Position numbers and translations under genes: made by a program
The notes under the pieces: model-generated
The model's input: the letters and a program-made list of their open reading frames with translations, nothing else
The model's database searches: none
What the model was told of the DNA's origin: nothing
Assembly: GCF_000418325.1 (NCBI RefSeq)
Contig: NC_021658.1
Location: 8,012,001-8,076,000, forward strand
DNA length: 64,000 nucleotides
Direction of reading: 5' to 3'
Source of the DNA: Sorangium cellulosum So0157-2
GTDB lineage: Bacteria > Myxococcota_A > Polyangia > Polyangiales > Polyangiaceae
Shown: piece by piece, positions 53,951-63,100 of the stretch
Layout of the letters: every line of letters begins with the position of its first letter
How positions within the stretch are numbered: the stretch's first letter is position 1

Positions 53951-54733
53951 TCAGCGCCATCGCGGCCGCAGCTGGGCGATCGCCCCGCGCGCCGCGCCGA
54001 AATGCTTGTCCAGCCACGTCATTCGATACCCCTCCTCGGCCGCGCGCCGCTCGGCGCGCTCGTGATCGTAACGGACCCGGTGAAACCAGATGTCCTGTCG
54101 CGACGAGTCGAAGATGGCGAACTCGGCGAGCTTGTCGCGCCTCCGGGCCGCGTCGACCGAGCCGGGGTTGATGAAGAAGCGCCTGCCCCGCCCGCGGTCG
54201 AGCGAGACGCGCTCGCAGGCCGACCGCAGCGTCGCGACGCCCGCCTCGACCTCGTAGAGCGCCTGGACGTGGGTGTGCCCGAAGAAGCAGATGCGCCCGC
54301 TGGGCTCGCTCTCCGCGAGGATCCGCGCGTTCTCCTCGATGTGCGCGGGGCTCGTCATGTATTCGCACGTATCGCCGACGCCGCCGTGAATGAGGACGAT
54401 CTCTCCCTCGATGAGGCGCCGCCTGGGCAAGAGGGCGAGCGCCCGCTTGCTGTCCACGGAGAGCGCGGCGCGCGTGCGCCGGAGCGCGAAGGCGGCCTTC
54501 GCGCCGCAGCGCTCGACGTCGATCCGCCCGATCGCGACGAGGTCGTGGTTGCCCGCGACCGCGAGGACCGGCGGCCGCCCGAGCAGGCGGACGCACGCGT
54601 CCGAGTCGGCGTTGTAGCCGACGATGTCCCCGAGGCAGAGCAGGTGCTCCACGCCCCGCTCCGCGAGGAACGCCTGCACGGCCGAGAGGGCCTCGAGGTT
54701 ACCGTGAACGTCCGCGATGATCCCGTAGAGCAT
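53951..54733 (-). CDS. Calcineurin-like metallophosphoesterase
   Basis: 260 residues from ATG 54733. Motifs are the metal-binding set MLYGIIADVHGNLEAL, LLCLGDIVGYNADSD, VLAVAGNHDLVAIG, IVLIHGGV and CFFGHTHVQALYEV, plus FFINPGSVDAARRRD. All Asp/His ligands of the binuclear centre are present. This compact family hydrolyses phosphoesters such as nucleotides or sugar phosphates in the cytoplasm. Its start lies within the last 35 bases of the ATP-grasp gene, so the two are translationally coupled. In this polysaccharide context it may release phosphate from a sugar or carrier intermediate, which is inference. Confidence 0.88.
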   Translation of the reverse strand: MLYGIIADVHGNLEALSAVQAFLAERGVEHLLCLGDIVGYNADSDACVRLLGRPPVLAVAGNHDLVAIGRIDVERCGAKAAFALRRTRAALSVDSKRALALLPRRRLIEGEIVLIHGGVGDTCEYMTSPAHIEENARILAESEPSGRICFFGHTHVQALYEVEAGVATLRSACERVSLDRGRGRRFFINPGSVDAARRRDKLAEFAIFDSSRQDIWFHRVRYDHERAERRAAEEGYRMTWLDKHFGAARGAIAQLRPRWR

Positions 54734-55934
54734 GGCGCGCCACCTTTCGTGTGAGGAATGTGCTGGCCCATCGCGCGAAGGGCCTCGGGTCGTCCCAGGC
54801 GAAGGCGTCGTAGACCGTGGGCGCCCCCGCGACCGCGCCGAGCCAGGTCGCGAGGGGCGCGCCGCCGCGCTGCTCCCGGAGCGCGCGGTAGACGCGGTAG
54901 ACGTCGAGCCAGCGGTAGCCCGCGGCGGCGCGCGGCGCCTCGGCCGGGCGACGGCCCTCGACCAGGTAATCGTACGCGACGCGCGGCAGGTTGACGCCCG
55001 CCGCGGCGCCCACGTGGTTCCAGAGGGTGTACCGGGCGTTGACCTCGAGCGTGTAGAGCGCGCCGCTCCTCGCGTCGCGCACGAGGTCGATCTTGAACGG
55101 CCCCTTGAGCCCGAGCTTCCCGGCGACCTCGCGCCCGGCCGCGGCGACATCGCCGTCGTCCGTGACCTCGACGAGGGCGCTCTCGCCGGCGAAGGCCGGG
55201 TAGGTGCGGAGCTTGCGCCCGCAGAACCACGCGAGCAGCTCCCGCCGCTCGTCGGCGAACCCGTGGAACGACACGAGATCGACGACGCCGCCCGGGATGT
55301 GCTCCTGGACGATGAGGTCGCGCTGGAGGCGCTCGAAGTGCGGGTGCGCGAGCAGCTCGGCGCGCGTGCCGAAGCGGCGCGCCTTCCCCGCGCCGCCGAG
55401 GAGATCGCGCTGGATCTCGGCCCAGGCGGACTTGCGGCGCGGCTTCACGAGCAGGGGCTCGCGCAGCCGCGCCAGATCGCCGCCGGGCCGCAGCGTGCGC
55501 GGCGCGAGGACGCCCTTCGCCTCGCAGAGGCCGTAAAACCCCTCCTTGTCGAGCAGAGACCAGCACACGTCCTCCTCGTTGAGGAGAAAGAGGAAGTGCC
55601 GCGCGAGCGCCGCCCGGTGGCGGTAGACGAGCTCGAGCTGCGGGTCCGTGCCGTAGAACAGCGGGATCTTGCGCCCGAGCGCCGCGTGGAGCCGCTCCCC
55701 GAGGCCCAGCAAGACGGCCGCGGACGCGTCCCGGCTCGCCTCGTCGAAGCCGGGCACGACGCAGGCGGCGCTCACGTGGCGCGAGCAGAGGACCGCGTCG
55801 GACCGATCCTTCGTCGCCGCGATGACCGGGATTCCGGCCATCCCGAGCGGCCGGACCAGGGTGATGTCCCCCAGCACGAGCGCCGGGGGGCGCTCGGGGG
55901 AGAAGCGGACGGCGCCGATGTCCTGTCGGTCCAT
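54699..55934 (-). CDS. ATP-grasp ligase
   Basis: 411 residues from ATG 55934, 2 bp after the deacetylase stop. ATP-grasp features are PALVLGDITLVRPLGMAGIP (N-terminal Rossmann-like part), HFLFLLNEEDVCWSLLDKEG, LLVKPRRKSAW (ATP-binding Lys), LIVQEHIPGG, and the metal-binding end FKIDLVRDARSGALYTLEVN then ARYTLWNH (Glu/Asn). It resembles the group of carbamoyl-phosphate-synthase-like ATP-grasp proteins found in exopolysaccharide and surface-modification clusters. It probably joins a carboxylate to an amine or sugar. It is in the middle of the five-gene operon, coupled to the metallophosphoesterase. Confidence 0.85.
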   Translation of the reverse strand: MDRQDIGAVRFSPERPPALVLGDITLVRPLGMAGIPVIAATKDRSDAVLCSRHVSAACVVPGFDEASRDASAAVLLGLGERLHAALGRKIPLFYGTDPQLELVYRHRAALARHFLFLLNEEDVCWSLLDKEGFYGLCEAKGVLAPRTLRPGGDLARLREPLLVKPRRKSAWAEIQRDLLGGAGKARRFGTRAELLAHPHFERLQRDLIVQEHIPGGVVDLVSFHGFADERRELLAWFCGRKLRTYPAFAGESALVEVTDDGDVAAAGREVAGKLGLKGPFKIDLVRDARSGALYTLEVNARYTLWNHVGAAAGVNLPRVAYDYLVEGRRPAEAPRAAAGYRWLDVYRVYRALREQRGGAPLATWLGAVAGAPTVYDAFAWDDPRPFARWASTFLTRKVARHALRDHRGRSR

Positions 55935-55936
55935 GA

Positions 55937-57067
55937 TCACTCGAACAGCGAGGTCGACGGGCCGCGGTTCTCGCCCTGAGGGCCTTCGAGCGACAGGCCC
56001 GGATCGGCCGGCGCGGCCGCGCCCCGCCAGGCGACGTGCCGCTTGAGCAGCAGCTTCGTCCGCAGGACGCCCGACACCGAGCGGATGAAGCTCCGGTGAT
56101 CCGCGCCGAAGTCGACCCGGGGCACCGAGTACTGCGCGTCCGGCGAGCTCTGGAATCCCGCGACGGTCGCGTGGTCGCAAGGCCAGTTGGTCACGGCCCC
56201 CAGGAAGCCGAGGCGGCGCAGCGTGGCGCACTCGCGAGGACCGAAGTCCATCCCCACATGCCCGTTCGGATAACAGAAGATGGGGACCGGGCGCCTGGCC
56301 TCGGCGCACAGCCGCGCCCAGGACACGACGATCTCGCGCTTCGACTGCGCGTCGCTCGTCCTGGAGAGCACCGGATGGGTGACCGTGTGCGGGCCGAACG
56401 TGATGCCGCGCGCCTCGCACGCGCGGACGTCGTCCCACGACATCGGCGCGTAACGCGCGGGCGGGCGCGCCGGGAGCTCGACCTCGGCGGCGGCGGCGAG
56501 CCGCTCGATGGCGCGGAGCTTCTCGATCTCGGGGACGCGCTTGCACTGCTCCATGAAGCGCCGCGCGAGGTGCGCCCGCGGGACGCCCTCGTCCAGGCGG
56601 ATGACGTGGCGGAGGCCGGCGATCATGACGCTGAGCTCGCGGCGCCGCGTCGACTCGAACACGTGCTCCACGCGGTGCCACCAGCACCACAGCTCGCCGT
56701 CCAGATAGCCGGTCACGACGAAGATGGTCGCCGGGCAATCGAACTCCGCGAAGATCGGCGCGGCGACCGTCGCCTGGTCGCTCGTGCCGTCATCCATCGT
56801 GAAGGCGACGGCCCGGTCGATCGGCGCCGCCTCGCCCGCGAGGCTCCGGAAGACCCGCTCGAGCGACACGATCGGATACCGCTCCTTCCTCAGGAACTCG
56901 AGCGCGCGCCGGAGATCGCGCGGATCGACGCCCGCGATGCCGCGCGCCGGGTCCGCGAGCCGGTGCATGACGATGATGGTCACGCGCCCGCGCATCATCC
57001 GCGTGAACGGCCGCGCCGCCCACGGCGCGGCCAGGAGATCCGAGAGCCATTTCACCACGTTCGACAT
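55937..57067 (-). CDS. Polysaccharide deacetylase (NodB homology)
   Basis: 376 residues from ATG 57067 with a GGGGGAGGACT ribosome-binding site. NodB motifs are VAFTMDDGTSDQATVAAPIF (catalytic Asp pair), GITFGPHTVTHPVLSRT (metal-binding His pair), FCYPNGHVGMDFG and FLGAVTNWP. A large insertion between the first two motifs resembles enzymes of exopolysaccharide pathways (PssD/WcaJ-linked deacetylases). It likely removes N-acetyl groups from a lipid-linked or nascent glycan. No signal peptide, so it may act on the cytoplasmic side. It follows the GT4 gene by 65 bp. Confidence 0.9.
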   Translation of the reverse strand: MSNVVKWLSDLLAAPWAARPFTRMMRGRVTIIVMHRLADPARGIAGVDPRDLRRALEFLRKERYPIVSLERVFRSLAGEAAPIDRAVAFTMDDGTSDQATVAAPIFAEFDCPATIFVVTGYLDGELWCWWHRVEHVFESTRRRELSVMIAGLRHVIRLDEGVPRAHLARRFMEQCKRVPEIEKLRAIERLAAAAEVELPARPPARYAPMSWDDVRACEARGITFGPHTVTHPVLSRTSDAQSKREIVVSWARLCAEARRPVPIFCYPNGHVGMDFGPRECATLRRLGFLGAVTNWPCDHATVAGFQSSPDAQYSVPRVDFGADHRSFIRSVSGVLRTKLLLKRHVAWRGAAAPADPGLSLEGPQGENRGPSTSLFE

Positions 57068-57132
57068 GAGTCCTCCCCCCACGAGAGCCTTGCGAAAAGA
57101 ACGATCGATGACGGCGGCGCGCCGGCGGCCGC

Positions 57133-58458
57133 TCAGCTCGCCAGCGCGGCCGGCGAGGGCGGCGGCGGCTGATCGCCGGAAGGGCGGCCGTCGCCGCGGC
57201 CCGGAGCGGCGGAGATCTGGCGCGGCCTCTGGCTCGCGCCCCAGATCCAGGCGAGCAGGGAGCTCGGGCGGACGGCGGCGGGGCGCTGCGCGTGCCGCGC
57301 GAGCAGCAGCTCGTAGAGCGCCATGTAGCGCTCGGCCATCCGGGCGGCGGAGTAGCGCCGGAGGGCGATCGCGCGGCCGCGCCGGCCCATCTGCGCGGCG
57401 AGCGCGGGATCGGCCACGAGCTCCGCGAGCCTCGCGGCGAGGGGCGCGGCCTCGCCGGAGGGCACGAGGAAGCCGGTCTCCCCGTCGACGAGCGCGGTGG
57501 ACACGCCGCCCACGTCGGTGGCGACGGCCGGCAGCCCCGCGGCCATGGCCTCGAGGAGCGCGAGCGGCAGGCCCTCGGACAGGGACGGCAGCGCGAACAC
57601 GTCGAGCGCGGCGAGGAGCGCCGGTACGTCGTGGCGCTCCCCGGCGAACAGCGCGCGATCGGACACGCCGAGCTCGCGCGCGAGGGCGACGAGCCGCCCG
57701 CGCTCGGGGCCGTCGCCGACGAGGAGGAGCCGCCCGCTCCGGGGCAGCGCCCGCGCGGCGGCGCGCACGAGGAGCGCGTGGTTCTTCACGGGAGAGAGGC
57801 GCCCCACGCTCCCGACGACGAAGGCGTCCTGCGGGATCGCGAGCTCGGCCCTCACCCGGGCCCTCGCCGCCGGATCCGGCGCGAACCGCGACAGATCGAT
57901 GCCGTTCGTCACGACGTGCAGCTTCGGCGGGTCGACCTCGCGCCGGCCGAGGACGGCCGCGGCGGTCGGCTGCGACACCGCGACGTGGGCGTCGACGAAC
58001 GCGGACGCGGCGCCGCGCAGCCACCTTCGTCCTTCCATGTCCTGGGACACGCCGTGCTTCGTGTGGATGACCGGGACCCGGTGCAGCCACCCGGCGGGCG
58101 CCGCGTAGATGAGCGACAGCTGGTTGTGCGCGTGGACGAGCATGACGCCCTTCGTCGCGAACAGCGCGGCGAGGCGGGCGGTCAGCGTCCTGTCGAACCC
58201 GGGGCCCTTCGGCACGAGACACACCTCGACCCCGCGCCGCCGGAGCTGCTCCGCGCGCGGACCGTCCGGGTCCTCGGCGACCGCGACCGCCAGCACGTCA
58301 TGCCCCGCGGCGCGCTGGGACGCCGCGAGATCGACGACCACCTGCTCGGCGCCGCCGGTCTGGAAGCTGCTCACCACGTGCGCGATGGCGAGCCGCTGAA
58401 GAGCCCGCGAGTCCTTGCGAGCGCGATCCTCGATACCGCAAGCGATCTGTGTCTCCAT
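57133..58458 (-). CDS. Glycosyltransferase family 4
   Basis: 441 residues from ATG 58458 (GGGGGGAGAGGGG upstream). GT-B fold motifs are IAHVVSSFQTGGAEQVVVDL at the N-terminus, VHAHNQLSLIYAAP, PVIHTKHGVSQD, VVTNGIDLSRFAP, VGSVGRLSPVKNHALLVRAA, LLLVGDGPERGRL, and the C-terminal donor-binding EX7E region ALPSLSEGLPLALLEAMAAG. A Pro/Gly/Arg-rich tail of about 40 residues is dispensable-looking. It transfers a sugar from a nucleotide-sugar to a lipid- or saccharide acceptor. It is the first gene of the leftward five-gene operon, which makes a surface polysaccharide. Confidence 0.92.
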   Translation of the reverse strand: METQIACGIEDRARKDSRALQRLAIAHVVSSFQTGGAEQVVVDLAASQRAAGHDVLAVAVAEDPDGPRAEQLRRRGVEVCLVPKGPGFDRTLTARLAALFATKGVMLVHAHNQLSLIYAAPAGWLHRVPVIHTKHGVSQDMEGRRWLRGAASAFVDAHVAVSQPTAAAVLGRREVDPPKLHVVTNGIDLSRFAPDPAARARVRAELAIPQDAFVVGSVGRLSPVKNHALLVRAAARALPRSGRLLLVGDGPERGRLVALARELGVSDRALFAGERHDVPALLAALDVFALPSLSEGLPLALLEAMAAGLPAVATDVGGVSTALVDGETGFLVPSGEAAPLAARLAELVADPALAAQMGRRGRAIALRRYSAARMAERYMALYELLLARHAQRPAAVRPSSLLAWIWGASQRPRQISAAPGRGDGRPSGDQPPPPSPAALAS

Positions 58459-58596
58459 GCCCCTCTCCCCCCAAACGCGTGGAACGCCGATCCGGTCGAG
58501 TTGACAGCTCGTACGGCGCCGGCCGTACCCGGCTGCCTTCCCATCCCCTCGCGCCCGGCCCCTCCTGGGCGATAAACGCCGTCCAGGGCATCGCCG

Positions 58597-58677
58597 GAGC
58601 TGAGCTGAGCTGAGCTGAGCTGAGGCTAGCTGAGCTGAGCTGAGCTGAGCTGAGCTGAGCTGAGCTGAGCTGAGCTG
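58597..58677. repeat. Pentanucleotide microsatellite (TGAGC)n
   Basis: About 15 copies of TGAGC, interrupted once by TGAGGCTAGC at 58621-58630. It lies about 140 to 220 bp upstream of the GT4 start and within the predicted leader of the operon. Slippage-prone; copy number could differ between cells. Confidence 0.93.
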
Positions 58678-58764
58678 GTCAGTGCCCCGATCCGGCGGAT
58701 CGACACGAGCGCTGCAACACCCCGCGTGACTCGATGGTAGACGGCGGGGACGCGACTCGAATTG

Positions 58765-58792
58765 ACTATACGGCGGATTCGCAAGCTGACAA
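58765..58792 (-). promoter_or_regulatory. Strong sigma-70-type promoter candidate for the polysaccharide operon
   Basis: On the minus strand TTGTCA (58792-58787) and TATAGT (58770-58765) are separated by 16 bases. These are five and five matches to the consensus, the best promoter seen in this GC-rich window. Predicted start near 58758, giving a leader of about 300 bases that includes the pentanucleotide repeat before GT4 at 58458. Confidence 0.55.
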
Positions 58793-58799
58793 GCGAATC
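58776..58799. promoter_or_regulatory. Inverted repeat over the -35 box, possible operator
   Basis: GATTCGC (58776-58782), ten bases, GCGAATC (58793-58799): a perfect 7-bp dyad that encloses the -35 box of the promoter above. The geometry suits a dimeric regulator that would block RNA polymerase. No regulator gene is adjacent. Confidence 0.45.
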
Positions 58800-58826
58800 T
58801 CGCAACAAACGGGGAAACCGGAGTAC

Positions 58827-58844
58827 GAGGGTTGTACTACCCTC
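58827..58844. promoter_or_regulatory. Perfect short hairpin GAGGGT-TGTACT-ACCCTC
   Basis: Six-base perfect arms with a six-base loop, which is itself nearly self-complementary, so the whole 18 bp is close to a palindrome. It lies about 35 bp upstream of the -35 box of the leftward promoter, a typical position for an activator site. It could equally terminate transcription in either direction, though no T-run follows. Confidence 0.4.
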
Positions 58845-59283
58845 ATAAGGACATGGTCCTCGGCGCCGAACGGAGGAGTTCCGTCCCAGTCTTCGACTGA
58901 CCGCCTCCCCGGAGCGCAGCGCCTCGCCGGGCGGGGCGCCCGCCGAGGGCGCGCCCCGGCGGCGCGGCGGCTGGCCCGGAAAAGCGGTTGGTTTTCAACC
59001 GGTTACGAGGATCGTCTCCGGCCGGTCAAAAAAGGTGAGCCGCCCTCGCGACGCGCGCGCACTGCAGAGGGCGTGCTGCGGCACGGTCGGGGGGCCGGGC
59101 TGCGAGGGAGCGTGGGTGGCCGCCGTTCGCCCTGCGGCGGCGCCGGGCGGCGGCTTCGGATCGCGGCCGCTTCGCCGGACGGGGGACATCGCGATGCAAA
59201 CGACCGAACGGAGGACACGTCGATGAAGATGACGAGCGGCGCTGCGGCGCACGCCCATGGGGCCGTGTCGGGCGCGCTCCGCG

Positions 59284-59691
59284 TCAGCGGCCGCGCGGCC
59301 GTCCCTCGCGGAGGTAATCGAGCAGCTGGGCCTCGTCGCTGCCGATCATCCGGTCGATGCCGTCTTCCCGGACGTGGCGTTGAATCTGCAGCGCCCCCGC
59401 GGTCGTCCGCACGAGGACGGCGACGCGGCGGAAGCCGCTCATCACGGCTGGCCGCACCCGCTGCATCGCCGCCTCGAACAGCGGGTCGTTCCGCCCCACC
59501 GCCTCGCGCAGGTCGACGAGCAGGCACAGCCCGCTGCGGCCGGCGCGGTCCAGCGCGCGGCTCACCTCCATCCACCGCTCCTCGAACAGGAAGGCAGACT
59601 CGGACGGCGCCGCGCTCCGCGTCACCCGCGCGAGCTGCGCCGCCGGATCGATCGTCACGGTGTAGTGCGCATTGCGCAGGATCTCGAGCAT
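59284..59691 (-). CDS. Small STAS/SpoIIAA-like protein
   Basis: 135 residues. The predicted order of strand and helix (ILRNAHYTVTIDPAAQLARV, RALDRAGRSGLCLLVDLREA, MSGFRRVAVLVRTTAGALQI) matches small SpoIIAA-like/STAS-type domains of the kind widespread in environmental bacteria. These may bind lipids or act as phospho-switches. No phosphorylatable Ser motif is clear. It is divergent from the large sensor kinase, with which it could share regulation. Confidence 0.6.
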   Translation of the reverse strand: MLEILRNAHYTVTIDPAAQLARVTRSAAPSESAFLFEERWMEVSRALDRAGRSGLCLLVDLREAVGRNDPLFEAAMQRVRPAVMSGFRRVAVLVRTTAGALQIQRHVREDGIDRMIGSDEAQLLDYLREGRPRGR

Positions 59692-60113
59692 GGTCCACGA
59701 TCATCTTATCAGAGTGAGCGCCGAACCAGAATGCCGGGCCGAGCGCGCCGGACGCTGAGAGCTGCTGAGTTCGTCGCTCTGGGCCGCTCGGTCCCGAGCT
59801 GGTCCCGAGCTGGTCCCGACGTTGTCCGGTCGGGTCCGGAGGGTTTCTCCGGCGCTTCCGGCAAACGGACCTCCGGATACGCTCCGGAAACCGGCGCGGC
59901 GCGCCGTCCTCCGGCGTCATCTCGTTGACGCGCGCGGCCGACGGCTTGCGGTGGCCTGCCCTTCGCCTTACCAAGGTCCGCCAAACGCATGCAGCATCCA
60001 AAGCCGAGCTTGCTCGATTTTCGGGACGCCATCGCGGCTGGTCCGGCGCCCGAGGTGCTCGGCGTCCCCGCCCTGCCCATGCACGGCTCGGATCGGGCGG
60101 AGCGCCCCTGCCG
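59692..60113. other. Divergent intergenic region with clustered TCCGG motifs
   Basis: No gene recognised. Between 59825 and 59887 the pentamer TCCGG occurs six times, several as TCCGGA or CTCCGG. A short GAGCTGGTCCC duplication lies at 59795-59820. The region lies between the STAS-like gene and the sensor kinase and may bind a regulator. Confidence 0.45.
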
Positions 60114-63100
60114 ATGAGCCTTCCGCGCTGCGACGGCGCCGCCGCGCTCTCGCCTCCGGGGGTCCGCATCGAGGAGATGCTGGCCGCCGAGGCGCTCGCC
60201 CTCCGCCCGTCCCGGCTGCCCGATCATGCGGCCGAGAACCGGGCGCTGATCGCCCTCGCCGCGGCGATGGCCGGGTCGCTGGAGGACGTCCTCCCGAAGC
60301 TCGCGTCGCTGCTCGTCGAGCTCTGCCGGGCCGACTCGGCGGGCGTCAGCGTGCTCGAGATGGAGGACGGCCGCGAGGTGTTCCGGTGGGTCGCCGTCGC
60401 CGGGGCGTTCGCGCACAACGCCGGTGGGACGATGCCCCGGCGCGCGAGCCCCTGCGGCGCCGTCCTCGACTGCGACGCGGCGCTCCTCTTCTCGCACCCT
60501 GCCCGCCACTTCGCGGCCGGCGCCGCCGTGGAGCCTGCGATCGTCGAGGCGCTGACCGTCCCGTTCCACGCCGGCAGCGCGCCGATCGGCACGGTCTGGG
60601 TCATTGCGCACTCCGAGGAGCGGAAGTTCGAGGCCGAGGACGCGCGGCTCGTCTCCAGCCTGTCGCGGTTCGCCGCCACGGCCGTGCACGCCCTGGCCCA
60701 GGCGCGGGACGCGAAACGGGCCAGCGAGGCGCTGCGGGAGAGCGAGGGCCGGCATCGGTTCCTGGCCGAGCTGGCCGCGGCCACCCAGCCGCTCATCGAT
60801 CCCGGCGAGGTCATGGCCGTGACGGCGCGCCTGCTCGCGGAGCACCTCGGCGTGGACCGGTGCGCCTACGCGGAGGTCGAGGACGAGCGCGTGTTCGTCA
60901 TCACGGGCGATCACACGCGGGGTGTCCGGAGCATCGTGGGCCGGTGGCCGGTCGCCGATTTCGGCCCCGAGCTGGTGCGGCTCATGCTCGCGAACGAGCC
61001 GTACGTCATCGACGACGTCGACGCGGATCCGAGGGCCGGGGGCGACCTCGCGGCGTACCGGGCGACGGAGATCCAGGCGGTCATCTGTGTTCCGTTGCAC
61101 AAGTCCGGCCGGTTCACGGCGGCGATGGCGGTCCACCAGAAGGTGCCGCGGCGCTGGACGCCCGATGAGGTCGGGCTCGTGCGGCTGGTGGTCGGCCGCT
61201 GCTGGGAGGCCATCGAGCGGGCGCGGGCGGCCCGGAGCGTGCGGGAGCGGGACGAGCGGCTCGACTATGCGGTCCGGCTGTCGGGTCTCGGGTTCTGGTA
61301 CTGCGATCTGCCGTTCGACGAGCTGATCTGGGACGACCGGGTGAAGGAGCACTTCTGGCTGCCGCCGGACGCGCGGGTGACCATCGGCACGTTCTACGAG
61401 CGGCTGCACCCGGACGACCGGGAGCCGACGCGACGGGCCATCGAGGCGTCGATCCGCGAGCGGATCCCCTACGATATGGATTACCGGACGGTCGATCCTG
61501 TCACGGGGGCGTTCAAGTGGGTCCGGGCGCTGGGCGGGACGGCCTATGCGCCGGACGGCACTCCCCGGCGGTTCGACGGGGTGACGGTCGACGTCACCGC
61601 CCGCAAGCTCGACGAGGAGCGGGTCGCGCGGCTGCTCGAGCTGGAGCGGGAGCAGGGCCGGCTCCTCAAGCAGGTGGCGGACGCCGCGCTGACCATCCAC
61701 GCGTCCGGGTCCCTGGGCAGCGTGCTCCAGGGGATCACCGAGGAGGCGCGGCGGATCATCGGGGCGCACCAGGCGGTGACCCGGCTGAACGCTGGGATCG
61801 ACGGGGCGCAGGCGGTCAACACGGTGTCGATGTCCGGGAAGTACGACGGCTGGCGTGGCCCGGCGGTTCCGTCCCTGCAAAACGGCGTCTATACCGTGGT
61901 CTGCCGTACCAACCGTCCCGTGCGGCTCACCCAGGTTGAGCTGGAGGCCCCCCCGGCGTGGCTCACCCAGGTTGAGCTGGGGCAGCCGTACCTCAACCAG
62001 GTTGAGCCCGCGGCAGCACCCCCCACCCAGGTTGCGCCCCCGCCGATGCGGGGCTGGCTGGTCGCGCCGTTCATCGGCCGGAGCGGCGAGAACCTCGGCC
62101 TCATCCACCTCTGCGACAAGCGCGACGGGGAGTTCACCGAGAGCGACGAGGCGATCCTCGTCCAGCTCGCGCACCTCGCGTCCGTCGCCATCGAAAATGC
62201 CCAGCTCTACGACCAGCTCCGCGACCAGGATCGGCGGAAGGACGAGTTCCTCGCCACGCTCGCCCACGAGCTGCGGAACCCGCTCGCCCCCATCCGGACC
62301 GGCCTCGAGATCCTCAAGGTCGCCGGCAGCGCGGACCAGGCCCGCAAAATCCTGGACATGATGGACCGGCAGGTCGGGCACATGGTCCGCATGGTCGACG
62401 ACCTGCTCGACGTCTCCCGGATCACCCGCGGCAAGGTGGAGCTGCGCAAGGAGCGCATCGATCTCCGGGCCGTCCTGAACAGCGCCCTGGAGACGAGCCG
62501 CCCGCTGATCGAGGCGGCGGCGCACGAGCTCGCGGTCCGGCTCCCGCCGGCCCCTCTCCTGCTCGACGCCGACCCGACCCGGCTCGCCCAGGTGTTCGCG
62601 AACCTCCTTAACAACGCGGCCAAGTACACCCCGGCCGGCGGCAGCATCCGGCTCGCCGCCCAGCGGGACGGGGCCGCGGTGGTCGTCCGGGTCGCCGACA
62701 ACGGGGTTGGGATCCCGGCCGACATGCTGTCGAACGTGTTCGACATGTTCACCCAGGTTGGCCGCTCGATCGACCGGGCCCAGGGCGGCCTCGGGATCGG
62801 GCTCACCCTCGTGAAGCGCCTGGTCGAGCTGCACGGCGGCTCGATCCACGCCGAGAGCGACGGCGCCGGCCGCGGCTCCACGTTCGCGATCCGCCTCCCC
62901 CTCGCCGCCGCCGAGGAGGCCGCGCCGAGGCGATCGTTCGCCGGCGCTGCGAGCGTCGCCCCCCCGGCCGCCCTCCGCATCCTCGTCGTGGACGACAGCG
63001 TCGATGGGGCGGAGAGCCTGGCCCTGCTCCTCCGGATATCAGGCCACGAGACCCGGGCGGTCCACACCGGCCCTGACGCGCTGACCGCGACCCGGGAGCT

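Larger units (their letters stand above)
58459..59283. other. Long regulatory intergenic region upstream of the polysaccharide operon
   Basis: No protein gene recognised. It holds a (TGAGC)n microsatellite, a strong leftward promoter candidate overlapping an inverted repeat, and two further perfect hairpins (58827-58844, and CGGTTG, five bases, CAACCG at 58986-59002). Frames open across it lack coding character. The unusual density of hairpins suggests operators or a small RNA. Confidence 0.6.

Noticed and set aside
53826..53958. Longer GNAT protein starting at ATG 53958 with EVFDG repeats
   Set aside because: The internal ATG 53825 has a strong Shine-Dalgarno and matches the expected N-terminus of the family; the extension is only the translation of a 15-bp repeat.
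58734..59717. Plus-strand gene in the region upstream of the polysaccharide operon
   Set aside because: The frame crosses AT-rich hairpin DNA and then the mirror of the STAS-like gene; no Shine-Dalgarno or domain is visible.
59709..62849. Open frame of more than 1,000 codons on the minus strand opposite the sensor kinase
   Set aside because: It is antisense to a clearly coding kinase; its composition (Arg, Gly, Asp, Val, His-rich) is typical of the mirror frame of GC-rich genes.
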